A stretch of 14,672 bases of DNA from Bacteroidota bacterium (GTDB taxonomy: Bacteria > Bacteroidota > Ignavibacteria > UBA10030 > UBA8401): positions 1-14,672 of the forward strand of contig JAVBYA010000466.1 of assembly GCA_030824295.1 (NCBI GenBank), given 5' to 3'. Below are positions 7,724-14,059 of this stretch, in pieces; the stretch's first letter is position 1; each line of letters begins with the position of its first letter. The notes under the pieces are model-generated. The model ran no database searches, was not told where the DNA came from, and was given only the letters and a program-made list of their open reading frames with translations. The position numbers were made by a program, and so were the translations under genes.

Positions 7724-8365
7724 CTATTCTGACTCCAGCAATTGTTGGAACGCTGTACGGGCCCGTTCAGCGAAGAGCCGTACCTTGTGATGGTCCTTCT
7801 TCCCCGGTTCGCCCGATTCCACACCGCTGCTCACATCAACACCCCAGGGACGCACGATATTGATGGCATCATCCACATTCTCCGCGGTCAGTCCCCCTGC
7901 AAGGATGATCTTGCCGAACTCATTCGCTTCCCGCGCCAGCAGCCAGTTGAAGCTCTTTCCTGTCCCTCCGAACTCCTTCTCGTCGTACGCATCCAGCAGG
8001 AATGCTGCAGCACGATAGTCATCGAAGTACACATCCTTCAGTGAATCGTTCACACGGAATGCCTTGATCGCATTCGGGAACCGGTTCACATATTCCTCAT
8101 CCTCATCACCGTGGAACTGACAGTAGGTCAGTTTCACCAGCGCGCCGGCCGCTTTCACCGCTTCCGGACGTTCATTCACAAAAACGCCGACGGTGGCGAT
8201 CTTTCCTTTCACTTTCTCTGCGATCCCTTTGGCGTTCTCCGGCGTGATATATCGTTTACTCTTGTTGAAAAAGTTGAATCCGATCGCCGTAGCGCCTGCA
8301 TCGACTGCCGCTGCCGCATCCTCATACGAGGTGATACCGCAGATCTTGATGAAATACGGACTCAT
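7724..8365 (-). CDS. trpF: Phosphoribosylanthranilate isomerase
   Basis: TrpF catalyses the Amadori rearrangement of phosphoribosylanthranilate to CdRP, the third step of tryptophan synthesis. The 213-residue protein has the (beta/alpha)8 signature: FIKICGIT (5-12) with catalytic Cys9, LLDAYD (123-128) with catalytic Asp125, the phosphate-binding ILAGGLT (154-160), and GVDVSSGVES (175-184). Length is normal. The ATG at 8365 overlaps the trpC TGA (ATGA, 8362-8365) and is preceded by AAGGAG with 8 nt spacing, one of the better SD sites in the window. trpF and trpC are separate here, not fused as in E. coli. The TAG stop is 1 nt before the trpB start. Confidence 0.96.
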   Translation of the reverse strand: MSPYFIKICGITSYEDAAAAVDAGATAIGFNFFNKSKRYITPENAKGIAEKVKGKIATVGVFVNERPEAVKAAGALVKLTYCQFHGDEDEEYVNRFPNAIKAFRVNDSLKDVYFDDYRAAAFLLDAYDEKEFGGTGKSFNWLLAREANEFGKIILAGGLTAENVDDAINIVRPWGVDVSSGVESGEPGKKDHHKVRLFAERARTAFQQLLESE

Positions 8366-9159
8366 CGGCTCCGCTCCTTCGGTCCAAGCAATTCCTGCAG
8401 GGCCTTGCGGCGGTCCGTCTGCGTCATGAGATGTTCACCGACAAGCACCGCATCGAAGCCTGCCTGGGACAATCGTTCGACCGTGTTGTGATTCTTGATG
8501 CCGCTCTCGCTCACCGTCGTGCAGGAGTTCGGGATGAAGTTCTTGAGCATCAGCGAAAGGTCCACATTCACACTGAACGTGTTCAGGTCCCGGTTATTGA
8601 TACCGATGATGGTCGCACCGGAATCGATCGCCCGTTCGATCTCGTTCTTGCTGTGGCATTCCACCAGCACGGAGAGGGAAAGGTCCTCCGCGGTGGTGAG
8701 GAAGGAACGGAGACGCAGATCGTCCAGCGCAGCAACGATGAGCAGGATGGCATCGGCGCCCATCACGCGCGATTCGTAGATCTGATATTCATCGACGATG
8801 AAATCCTTCCGCAAGATGGGAAGGAACGATGCGGTCTTGGCGGCGGCGATGTATTCCGCTTTCCCCTGGAAGAACCGTTCATCGGTCAGTACGGAGATCG
8901 CGCGTGCGCCCCCTTCTTTGTAATCGCGCGCGATCCTGGCGGGGACGAAATCCTTGGTGATGATCCCTTTGGAGGGAGAGGCTTTTTTGATCTCCGCAAT
9001 GCAGGATATCCCGTCGTCATTCTTCAGGGCGCGGACGAGGTCATCAGTGGCAGGACACTCCCATGCTTTTTCCATCAACACATCGAACGGTACAGCGAGT
9101 TTACGCTCGGCGACCTCTGTCTGTTTTGCAGCAAGGATCTCTTTCAGTTTATCATTCAT
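8362..9159 (-). CDS. trpC: Indole-3-glycerol phosphate synthase
   Basis: IGPS closes the indole ring of CdRP with loss of CO2 and water. This stand-alone 265-residue TIM barrel shows the full active site: AEIKKASPSKG with Glu56 and Lys58, ILRKDFI with Lys118, LVECHS with Glu167, GINNRDL with Asn188, and VSESGI with Glu218-Ser219 (numbered from ATG 9159). The start is ambiguous. ATG 9159 overlaps the end of the CorC-like gene by 8 nt and gives a family-like N-terminus (MNDKLKEILAAK), but AGGA directly abuts it. An ATG at 9177 adds six residues (MERPPG) and has GGA at a better 5-nt spacing. The stop overlaps trpF by 4 nt. The upstream gene is a CBS-domain protein rather than trpD, which is unusual for a trp cluster. 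Confidence 0.95.
   Translation of the reverse strand: MNDKLKEILAAKQTEVAERKLAVPFDVLMEKAWECPATDDLVRALKNDDGISCIAEIKKASPSKGIITKDFVPARIARDYKEGGARAISVLTDERFFQGKAEYIAAAKTASFLPILRKDFIVDEYQIYESRVMGADAILLIVAALDDLRLRSFLTTAEDLSLSVLVECHSKNEIERAIDSGATIIGINNRDLNTFSVNVDLSLMLKNFIPNSCTTVSESGIKNHNTVERLSQAGFDAVLVGEHLMTQTDRRKALQELLGPKERSR
8374..8379 (-). promoter_or_regulatory. Strong ribosome binding site of trpF
   Basis: The minus strand reads AAGGAG, 8 nt before the trpF ATG at 8365 and inside the 3' end of trpC. It shows that this genome uses Shine-Dalgarno initiation, at least within operons. Confidence 0.65.
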
Positions 9160-10018
9160 TCCTGGTGGCCGTTCCATTCTGTTCCATGATGATCTTCACC
9201 TGCAGGATACGCCGGTCGTTCTTTTTGATGATGACGAACCGCAGCGGACCGAAGAGTACCTCCTCGTTCAGTTCCGGTATCCGTTCGGTCTGTGTATGGA
9301 GGAATCCGCTGATGGTATCGTACTGCGCATCCTCCGGGATGTATGGACCGAAGCGTTCGTTGAATTCGTGGATCGCCATCCCCCCGCTGATCACAGCGGA
9401 ACCGTCGGATGCTGTCTCCACATCGCTTTGTTCGTCGTCGTATTCGTCCCGGATCTCGCCGACGATCTCTTCGACGATATCCTCGATCGTGACGATCCCT
9501 TCTGTTCCTCCGAACTCATCGATGACGATGGCCATATGCTGACGGTTCTTCTGCAGTTCCTTCAGAAGCACACTGATCTTCTTCGATTCTGGAACAAGGT
9601 AGGCCGGACGGATGACATCCTGAAGGATGATCAGGTCCCGGTGTTCGAGCATTCCGATGAGGTCTTTTGTGTAGATGATGCCGACGATATTGTCGATGGA
9701 TTCCCGGTAGACCGGAACACGGGTGAACCCCTGATCGATGAGCGACTGCAGCAACCGATCGCGCGGTGTGGCGATATCCACAGCGAACACATCCGTGCGG
9801 GGGACCATCACTTCCTTGACGGTCGTGTCGGTGAACTCCAGGATACTCTTGATGAGATCATGTTCGGTCTTATCGATGGCGCCGCTCCGCTCCCCTTCCT
9901 CAAGGATCTGGATGACCTCTTCTTCGGAAACAGCGGTGCGCTTCCTGCCGAACAGCTGCTGCAGACGAGCAACGACCGTGGATATGATGGAACCGGTTGC
10001 AGGGGGAGGTTTATGCAT
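9152..10018 (-). CDS. CorC/HlyC-type CBS-domain protein (no DUF21 membrane domain)
   Basis: The 288-residue protein has two CBS domains (about 69-125 and 133-188), the very conserved VIDEFGGTEGIVTIEDIVEE block (165-184), and a C-terminal CorC/HlyC transporter-associated domain (about 205-280). There is no N-terminal DUF21/CNNM membrane domain and no signal peptide, so it matches the soluble CorC form (E. coli CorC is of similar length). The family is linked to Mg2+/Co2+ efflux and adenine-nucleotide sensing; older annotations call it hemolysin. The ATG overlaps the trpD TAA by 8 nt (10011-10018), and its own TGA overlaps the trpC start, so it is locked into the trp operon between trpD and trpC. 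Nothing in the sequence ties it to tryptophan synthesis; co-transcription may be accidental or may reflect metal demand. Confidence 0.93.
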   Translation of the reverse strand: MHKPPPATGSIISTVVARLQQLFGRKRTAVSEEEVIQILEEGERSGAIDKTEHDLIKSILEFTDTTVKEVMVPRTDVFAVDIATPRDRLLQSLIDQGFTRVPVYRESIDNIVGIIYTKDLIGMLEHRDLIILQDVIRPAYLVPESKKISVLLKELQKNRQHMAIVIDEFGGTEGIVTIEDIVEEIVGEIRDEYDDEQSDVETASDGSAVISGGMAIHEFNERFGPYIPEDAQYDTISGFLHTQTERIPELNEEVLFGPLRFVIIKKNDRRILQVKIIMEQNGTATRNE

Positions 10019-11021
10019 GGGTGAACTCGATCAGCTGGTTCAATTTTTTCAATGACAAACCGGAGGAGATGGCATCCGATGCGATCACGACCCCTTCGGC
10101 GATGGAAGGAGCGATTCCGGCAACGGTCAGTGCCGCACCGGCATTCAAGGCAACGATATCCCGTGCACCGCCGTTTGAACCTTCGAAAATGCTTCGAATG
10201 AGAGCCGCATTCTCGGCTGCATCGCCCCCGGCGATCTCGGTCAGTTCGGAAAGCGGTATCCCGACAGATTCATGGTGGAACGTCATGGTGGTCACCCTTC
10301 CGTTCATCACTTCACTGATCCTCGTTTCACCATTCACGGTCATCTCATCCATTCCGCCGTATCCATGAACGACCATGGCACGTTCCGTCCCCAATTCCAT
10401 CAATACGTTGGCCAGGACGTCGGTCAATCCCCTTCGGTACACTCCCATCAGCTGCCGCTTTGCGCCGGCAGGATTCGTCAAAGGACCGAGCAGGTTGAAA
10501 ATGGTCCTCATCCCCAGTTCCTTCCGGACAGGAGCGGCATATTTCATCGCTCCGTGGAGCATCGGGGCGAACAAAAAGCCGATGCCGATCTCGTCCAAGC
10601 ACTGTTCGATCTTCTCTTTCGGTATGTCGATGTCCACGCCGAGCGCTTTCAGCACATCGGCACTTCCGCACTTGCTGGAAACCGCACGATTGCCGTGTTT
10701 TGCCACGACTGCACCGGCGGAGGCCGCAACGATGGCAGCCGCAGTGGAAATATTGAACGTTCCAAGACCGTCACCGCCTGTGCCGCACGTATCGATGACG
10801 TTGGGGTGCCTGGTTACGATCTTCGTGGAGCGCTCCCGCATTGCCAACGCCGCCCCGGCGATCTCCGATACGGTTTCACCTTTCATCCGAAGGGCCGTAA
10901 GGAATCCGGAGATCAGAGTCTCACTGGCATTCCCGGACATGATCTCCAGAACACATTCATACGACTCCTGTTTGGAGAGGTCGGTCTTCTCGACGAGCTT
11001 ATGGATCGCTTCCTGTAACAT
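10011..11021 (-). CDS. trpD: Anthranilate phosphoribosyltransferase
   Basis: TrpD transfers the phosphoribosyl group of PRPP to anthranilate, the second committed step of tryptophan synthesis. The 336-residue protein has the expected motifs: an N-terminal helical domain, DTCGTGGDG (77-85) binding PRPP, KHGNRAVSSKCGSAD (108-122), RTIFNLLGPLTNP (172-184), and GMDE with the Mg2+-binding Asp225-Glu226. It is the stand-alone form, without a TrpG glutaminase domain fused at the N-terminus. It starts 30 nt after the truA stop in an AT-rich spacer with no good SD, and there is no room for a leader peptide or attenuator. This suggests it is transcribed with truA. trpE and trpG, which supply anthranilate, are not in the window. 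Confidence 0.97.
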   Translation of the reverse strand: MLQEAIHKLVEKTDLSKQESYECVLEIMSGNASETLISGFLTALRMKGETVSEIAGAALAMRERSTKIVTRHPNVIDTCGTGGDGLGTFNISTAAAIVAASAGAVVAKHGNRAVSSKCGSADVLKALGVDIDIPKEKIEQCLDEIGIGFLFAPMLHGAMKYAAPVRKELGMRTIFNLLGPLTNPAGAKRQLMGVYRRGLTDVLANVLMELGTERAMVVHGYGGMDEMTVNGETRISEVMNGRVTTMTFHHESVGIPLSELTEIAGGDAAENAALIRSIFEGSNGGARDIVALNAGAALTVAGIAPSIAEGVVIASDAISSGLSLKKLNQLIEFTHA

Positions 11022-11051
11022 ATAAGAATTTACTCTAAAAGTCGTTGATAT

Positions 11052-11783
11052 TCAATAAGTTACCCGCTCCAGGAACAAGCCTTTTGAAGGGGCCGCCTGG
11101 CCTGCTTTGGACCTCTGGCGGGACTCCAGGATCGTCTGAAAGTCCTCGATCGGCGTGTACCCCCGGCCGATATTGACCATTGTGCCTACCAAAGCCCTGA
11201 CCATTCCGTGCAGGAACCGGTTCGCCCGGACCGAGTAGATCATATGTCTGTCGGTCTGCTGCCAACACGATTCCATGACATTACAGAGATGGTGCTCCAC
11301 TTCCGATTCGGCCTTACAGAATGCCTGGAAATCATGAATACCCATGATAGAGAATGCCGCATGGTTCATTTTATCAACATCCATAGCATATCCCAATTCC
11401 CACGTAAAATTGCGCTCCAACGCCGTTGGACGGGTAGCAATAAAATAGCGATAATGCCGGCATATGGCGCTATATCGGGCAGAGAACCCTTCTTCCGCTT
11501 CTTCCACCGAATGCACTGCGATATCATGCGGCAGAAGTCCATTGAGTGAACGTTGAAGCTCTGTTGTCGAGATACCGTTCGTTGTGATGAAATTGGCAAC
11601 CTGTCCGCGGGCATGCACACCGCTGTCCGTTCTGCCGGCACCGGTGACCGATGACTGTTCTCTGGTCACGGTGGCAACGGCCTTTTCCAGTTCTTCCTGC
11701 ACGGTCCTTCCGTTCGGTTGGCGCTGCCAACCCACGAAATCCGTTCCATCATACTCTATCGTTAGTTTGATATTCCGCTTCAT
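11052..11783 (-). CDS. truA: tRNA pseudouridine(38-40) synthase TruA
   Basis: TruA isomerises uridines 38-40 in the anticodon stem of many tRNAs. The 243-residue protein begins NIKLTIEYDGTDFVGWQRQ (4-22), carries the catalytic motif GRTDSGVHA (50-58) with the nucleophile Asp53, and has the RYRY-type segment ICRHYRYFIATRP (106-118) and the late FLHGMVRALVGTMV block. Length is typical. The start is secure because family members begin within a few residues of this ATG. Its position is odd: the six-T tract of a strong intrinsic terminator (11786-11810) ends 2 nt before the ATG, leaving no room for a conventional SD apart from the GGGG inside the hairpin stem. trpD follows after 30 nt, so truA appears to lead the truA-trp transcription unit. 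Confidence 0.97.
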   Translation of the reverse strand: MKRNIKLTIEYDGTDFVGWQRQPNGRTVQEELEKAVATVTREQSSVTGAGRTDSGVHARGQVANFITTNGISTTELQRSLNGLLPHDIAVHSVEEAEEGFSARYSAICRHYRYFIATRPTALERNFTWELGYAMDVDKMNHAAFSIMGIHDFQAFCKAESEVEHHLCNVMESCWQQTDRHMIYSVRANRFLHGMVRALVGTMVNIGRGYTPIEDFQTILESRQRSKAGQAAPSKGLFLERVTY

Positions 11784-11785
11784 AT

Positions 11786-11810
11786 AAAAAAGCCCCGCGA
11801 GGCGGGGCTT
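11786..11810 (-). terminator. Intrinsic (rho-independent) terminator between the DUF5683-like gene and truA
   Basis: On the minus strand AAGCCCCGC (11810-11802), loop CTC and GCGGGGCTT (11798-11790) form a perfect 9-bp GC-rich stem, followed by a run of six T (11791-11786) and then AT before the truA ATG. On the plus strand no T-run follows, so it works only in the minus direction. It begins 3 nt after the TAG of the DUF5683-like gene. Confidence 0.93.
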
Positions 11811-11813
11811 GGT

Positions 11814-12548
11814 CTAGAATCGATGGATGAGACTCACTGTCATCCCGTCCGGCTTCAGCCCGTTGCCGGAGAGTGAGGATTGCAGCCACCAGGAGCCGAG
11901 CTGCTCCGATTCGCGTGCATTGGCGATCCGGACCAGACGAGCGGCATTGATGGCGCTGATGATATGGTTCACTACGATACCGGCGATGACGAATTGTGCA
12001 TTGTTCAGGACCTTCTCGCTCGAAACACGCATCGCCCGGTACTCCTGCCGGTTCGTCTCCGAATCCCAGCGCCAGTAATAGGCCGAATTCGCGTCATAGA
12101 CATTCTCCAGCTCGCGGTCCTGCAGTTGTTTGTCATTGTATTCATAGATGTCATTGAAATTACCGAGATCGACGAAATACCGGTCGTTCATTCCGGAACT
12201 GGGTGTGCCGGCATGCACGGATGCAAAATTTCGTGCGTCTTGCTGGAGCCAGGTCCCATACTGACGGAACGAGAACCACGTCAGCCACAGTCCACCCTCT
12301 GCTATGAGTGAGTAGCGGCCTTCATCGAAACCGTCCGCATAGTATTCCCCCATTCCGGGAAGTAGCAAGGAATACAGGACCGCAGTGGTCGGAGACTTCC
12401 GCTGCATCACGAGCTTCTCAGAAACGACGGTCTGCTGCACCGGCTGTTGTATCGCACTCAGTTCATTCCGGAATTGGTACATGGTGTTTTGTGCTTCCGC
12501 AATGGAAGCAACACACATTAGCGCTACAATGATGATGGATGCACGCAT
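11814..12548 (-). CDS. Exported DUF5683-like protein of unknown function
   Basis: This 244-residue protein starts with a clear signal peptide (MRASIIIVALMCVASIAEA, cleavage likely before Gln20). After about 30 polar residues comes TTAVLYSLLLPGMGEYYADG (54-73), which resembles the short hydrophobic LPG-G-Y hairpin at the start of DUF5683-type domains common in Bacteroidota and relatives. A second hydrophobic helix lies at about 184-203. The C-terminus ends VSLIHRF, with a terminal Phe as in many outer-membrane strands, though no full barrel is evident. The reading frame is open to 12731, but ATG 12548 is chosen because AGGGA lies 5 nt upstream and the signal peptide begins there; the longer form would bury it. 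No function can be assigned. An envelope location is inferred. Confidence 0.75.
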   Translation of the reverse strand: MRASIIIVALMCVASIAEAQNTMYQFRNELSAIQQPVQQTVVSEKLVMQRKSPTTAVLYSLLLPGMGEYYADGFDEGRYSLIAEGGLWLTWFSFRQYGTWLQQDARNFASVHAGTPSSGMNDRYFVDLGNFNDIYEYNDKQLQDRELENVYDANSAYYWRWDSETNRQEYRAMRVSSEKVLNNAQFVIAGIVVNHIISAINAARLVRIANARESEQLGSWWLQSSLSGNGLKPDGMTVSLIHRF

Positions 12549-12553
12549 ACTGT

Positions 12554-12558
12554 TCCCT
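12554..12558 (-). promoter_or_regulatory. Ribosome binding site of the DUF5683-like gene
   Basis: The minus strand reads AGGGA, 5 nt before the ATG at 12548. It decides the start over the upstream extension to 12731, and it lies only 3-4 nt after the P1 stem of the structured leader at 12562-12618. Confidence 0.6.
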
Positions 12559-12561
12559 TTC

Positions 12562-12618
12562 GATACTGCCGCACGTTCCCGTGACCGGCGGTGGATGATG
12601 GATGACTGCAGCAGTATC
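12562..12618 (-). promoter_or_regulatory. Structured leader RNA candidate upstream of the DUF5683-like gene
   Basis: On the minus strand GATACTGC (12618-12611) can pair with GCAGTATC (12569-12562) as an 8-bp closing stem. Inside it, GCCG-GT-CACG-GGAA-CGTG-CGGC (12589-12568) forms an 8-bp hairpin with a 2-nt bulge and a GNRA (GGAA) tetraloop; the two stems share two bases and compete slightly. The structure ends 3 nt before the AGGGA ribosome binding site, so folding could affect translation. It matches no riboswitch class that I recognise, and no T-tract follows, so it is not an intrinsic terminator. Confidence 0.4.
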
Positions 12619-12640
12619 AAACGCTCCCTGAGGAACCTCC

Positions 12641-13999
12641 TTATGATGACATCGCACCGATCACCGGCAACAGCGGCATCGGTGCAATGGCGGACTGTGA
12701 TGAGACGATCCGGACGACCTCTCCGGCGCATTGTTCCCCCGTCTGTTCGCCGATACGGACCATCGCTATCGCATTCTCGAGCGATGGATGGTACGGCAGA
12801 GAGACTCGAACGTAATTGTCCGTATAACCGGACAGCATGTTGTTCTCGATCGTCCCTTCCACAAGCATTGGACGGACTTTACCGAACTGAGTACGATAGA
12901 ATTCTGAGCGCTTCATCTGTCCCAATACTCGAAGTGCATCACTGTGTGAATAACGGATGCGCGGTTCGACGCGGCCGGGGAAATCGACGGACGGCGTGTT
13001 CGGGCGTTCCGAATAAGTGAACACGTGAAGATAACTGACAGGAAGAGCATGGATGAAATCGAAGTTCTGTTTGAACAACTCCTCCGTCTCACCCGGGAAT
13101 CCGACGATCACATCGACGCCGATCCCGGCATCAGGGGATTTGGTTTTGATCGAACCGATCAGTTTTTGATAATCATCGGATGTGTAACGGCGGCGCATCC
13201 TGCGCAGCAGTTCATCCGTTCCGTTCTGCAGCGGTATGTGGAAATGGTGGCAGACCTTATCCGATGCGAGCCACGCATCGACCAATTCTTCAGAAAGAAG
13301 GTTTGGTTCAATGGAGCTGACGCGGATCCGTTCAAGTCCATCCACCGCGTCCATCGCTGTGAGCAATTCCAGGAACGAAGTACCGTCATGCTTGCCGAAA
13401 TCGCCCACATTCACACCGGTAAGAATGATCTCCTTGTATCCCATTTGTACCAGATTGTGAGCCTGAGCAACGCAAGCCTGGATACTTTGACTGCGGCTCT
13501 CACCGCGGGCAAGCGGTATGGTGCAGAATGCACAATTGAAATCACACCCATCCTGTACTTTCAGGAACGCTCTTGTCCGGTCATCCACTCCTCCGGAATA
13601 TGCAGGACCAAAATCATTCGCGGCCGAGACAGGACCGACGAACACTTTCGGCTGCGCGAACTTTCGGAAGCCGGATGCATAATCGAACAGACGGAACTTT
13701 TCGGATGCACCGAGCACCATATCCACACCGTCAATGGATGCAATGGTCTCCGGGTCCAGCTGCGCATAGCAGCCCACCACGGCAACGAATGCATCGGGGG
13801 AAGTACGGAGTGCGCGGCGGACGATCTGGCGTGCTTCGCGGTCCGCCCGTTCGGTAACGGAACACGTGTTGATCACACAAACATCGGAAGGCTCAGAGAA
13901 CGGCACAACGGTATAGCCGCGGTCCGTGAACTGACGTTCCAGCGATGCGGTCTCCGCGTAATTCAGCTTGCAGCCGAGTGTATAGAACGATGCTTTCAT
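12641..13999 (-). CDS. mtaB: tRNA (N6-L-threonylcarbamoyladenosine(37)-C2)-methylthiotransferase MtaB
   Basis: MtaB converts t6A37 to ms2t6A37 in tRNAs that read ANN codons, using two Fe-S clusters and SAM. The 452-residue protein has the three domains of the family. The N-terminal UPF0004 domain carries cluster cysteines Cys10 (TLGCKLNYAE), Cys46 (NTCSVT) and Cys77 (VVGCYAQ). The radical-SAM domain has the CxxxCxxC motif DGCDFNCAFCTIP (Cys152, Cys156, Cys159). A C-terminal TRAM-like RNA-binding region lies at about 390-450. LGCKLNYAE with lysine after the cysteine separates MtaB from MiaB and RimO. The ATG at 13999 lies just after the hairpin that follows rpsA and has no SD. The stop is 92 nt before the next gene. 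It may have its own promoter or be expressed by readthrough from rpsA. Confidence 0.95.
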   Translation of the reverse strand: MKASFYTLGCKLNYAETASLERQFTDRGYTVVPFSEPSDVCVINTCSVTERADREARQIVRRALRTSPDAFVAVVGCYAQLDPETIASIDGVDMVLGASEKFRLFDYASGFRKFAQPKVFVGPVSAANDFGPAYSGGVDDRTRAFLKVQDGCDFNCAFCTIPLARGESRSQSIQACVAQAHNLVQMGYKEIILTGVNVGDFGKHDGTSFLELLTAMDAVDGLERIRVSSIEPNLLSEELVDAWLASDKVCHHFHIPLQNGTDELLRRMRRRYTSDDYQKLIGSIKTKSPDAGIGVDVIVGFPGETEELFKQNFDFIHALPVSYLHVFTYSERPNTPSVDFPGRVEPRIRYSHSDALRVLGQMKRSEFYRTQFGKVRPMLVEGTIENNMLSGYTDNYVRVSLPYHPSLENAIAMVRIGEQTGEQCAGEVVRIVSSQSAIAPMPLLPVIGAMSS

Positions 14000-14015
14000 A
14001 GGTTCGCAGAAATAG

Positions 14016-14047
14016 CGGTGCCGTCCGCATCACTGCGGACGGCACCG
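14016..14047 (-). terminator. Strong hairpin after rpsA, probable terminator
   Basis: The two arms 14016-14029 and 14034-14047 are perfect 14-bp inverted copies with a TCAC (plus strand) loop. The hairpin lies 12 nt after the rpsA stop and 16 nt before the mtaB start. On the minus strand it is followed by CTATTTCT, only a weak T-tract. It is likely a terminator or mRNA 3'-end stabiliser; the weak tract allows readthrough into mtaB. Confidence 0.7.
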
Positions 14048-14059
14048 GATGGAACAGTG

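Noticed and set aside
7723..7824. 34-codon N-terminal extension of trpB
   Set aside because: It overlaps the conserved end of trpF, and TrpB proteins start close to the GHFGVYGGR motif, as with ATG 7722.
8431..9189. Plus-strand open frame of 252 codons opposite trpC
   Set aside because: It is antisense to an intact trpC with all catalytic residues, and its composition is that of a shadow frame.
8954..10024. Plus-strand open frame of 356 codons opposite the CorC-like gene and the start of trpC
   Set aside because: It lies wholly antisense to genes with clear family motifs, its translation is rich in D/F/L runs typical of reversed conserved coding sequence, and it shows no recognisable domain or SD.
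11022..11051. Possible trp attenuator or leader peptide before trpD
   Set aside because: Only 30 nt separate truA and trpD, with no Trp-codon leader ORF and no paired stems.
12549..12731. 61-codon extension of the DUF5683-like protein
   Set aside because: It runs into mtaB in another frame and places arginine-rich sequence before a clean signal peptide; ATG 12548 has a good SD.
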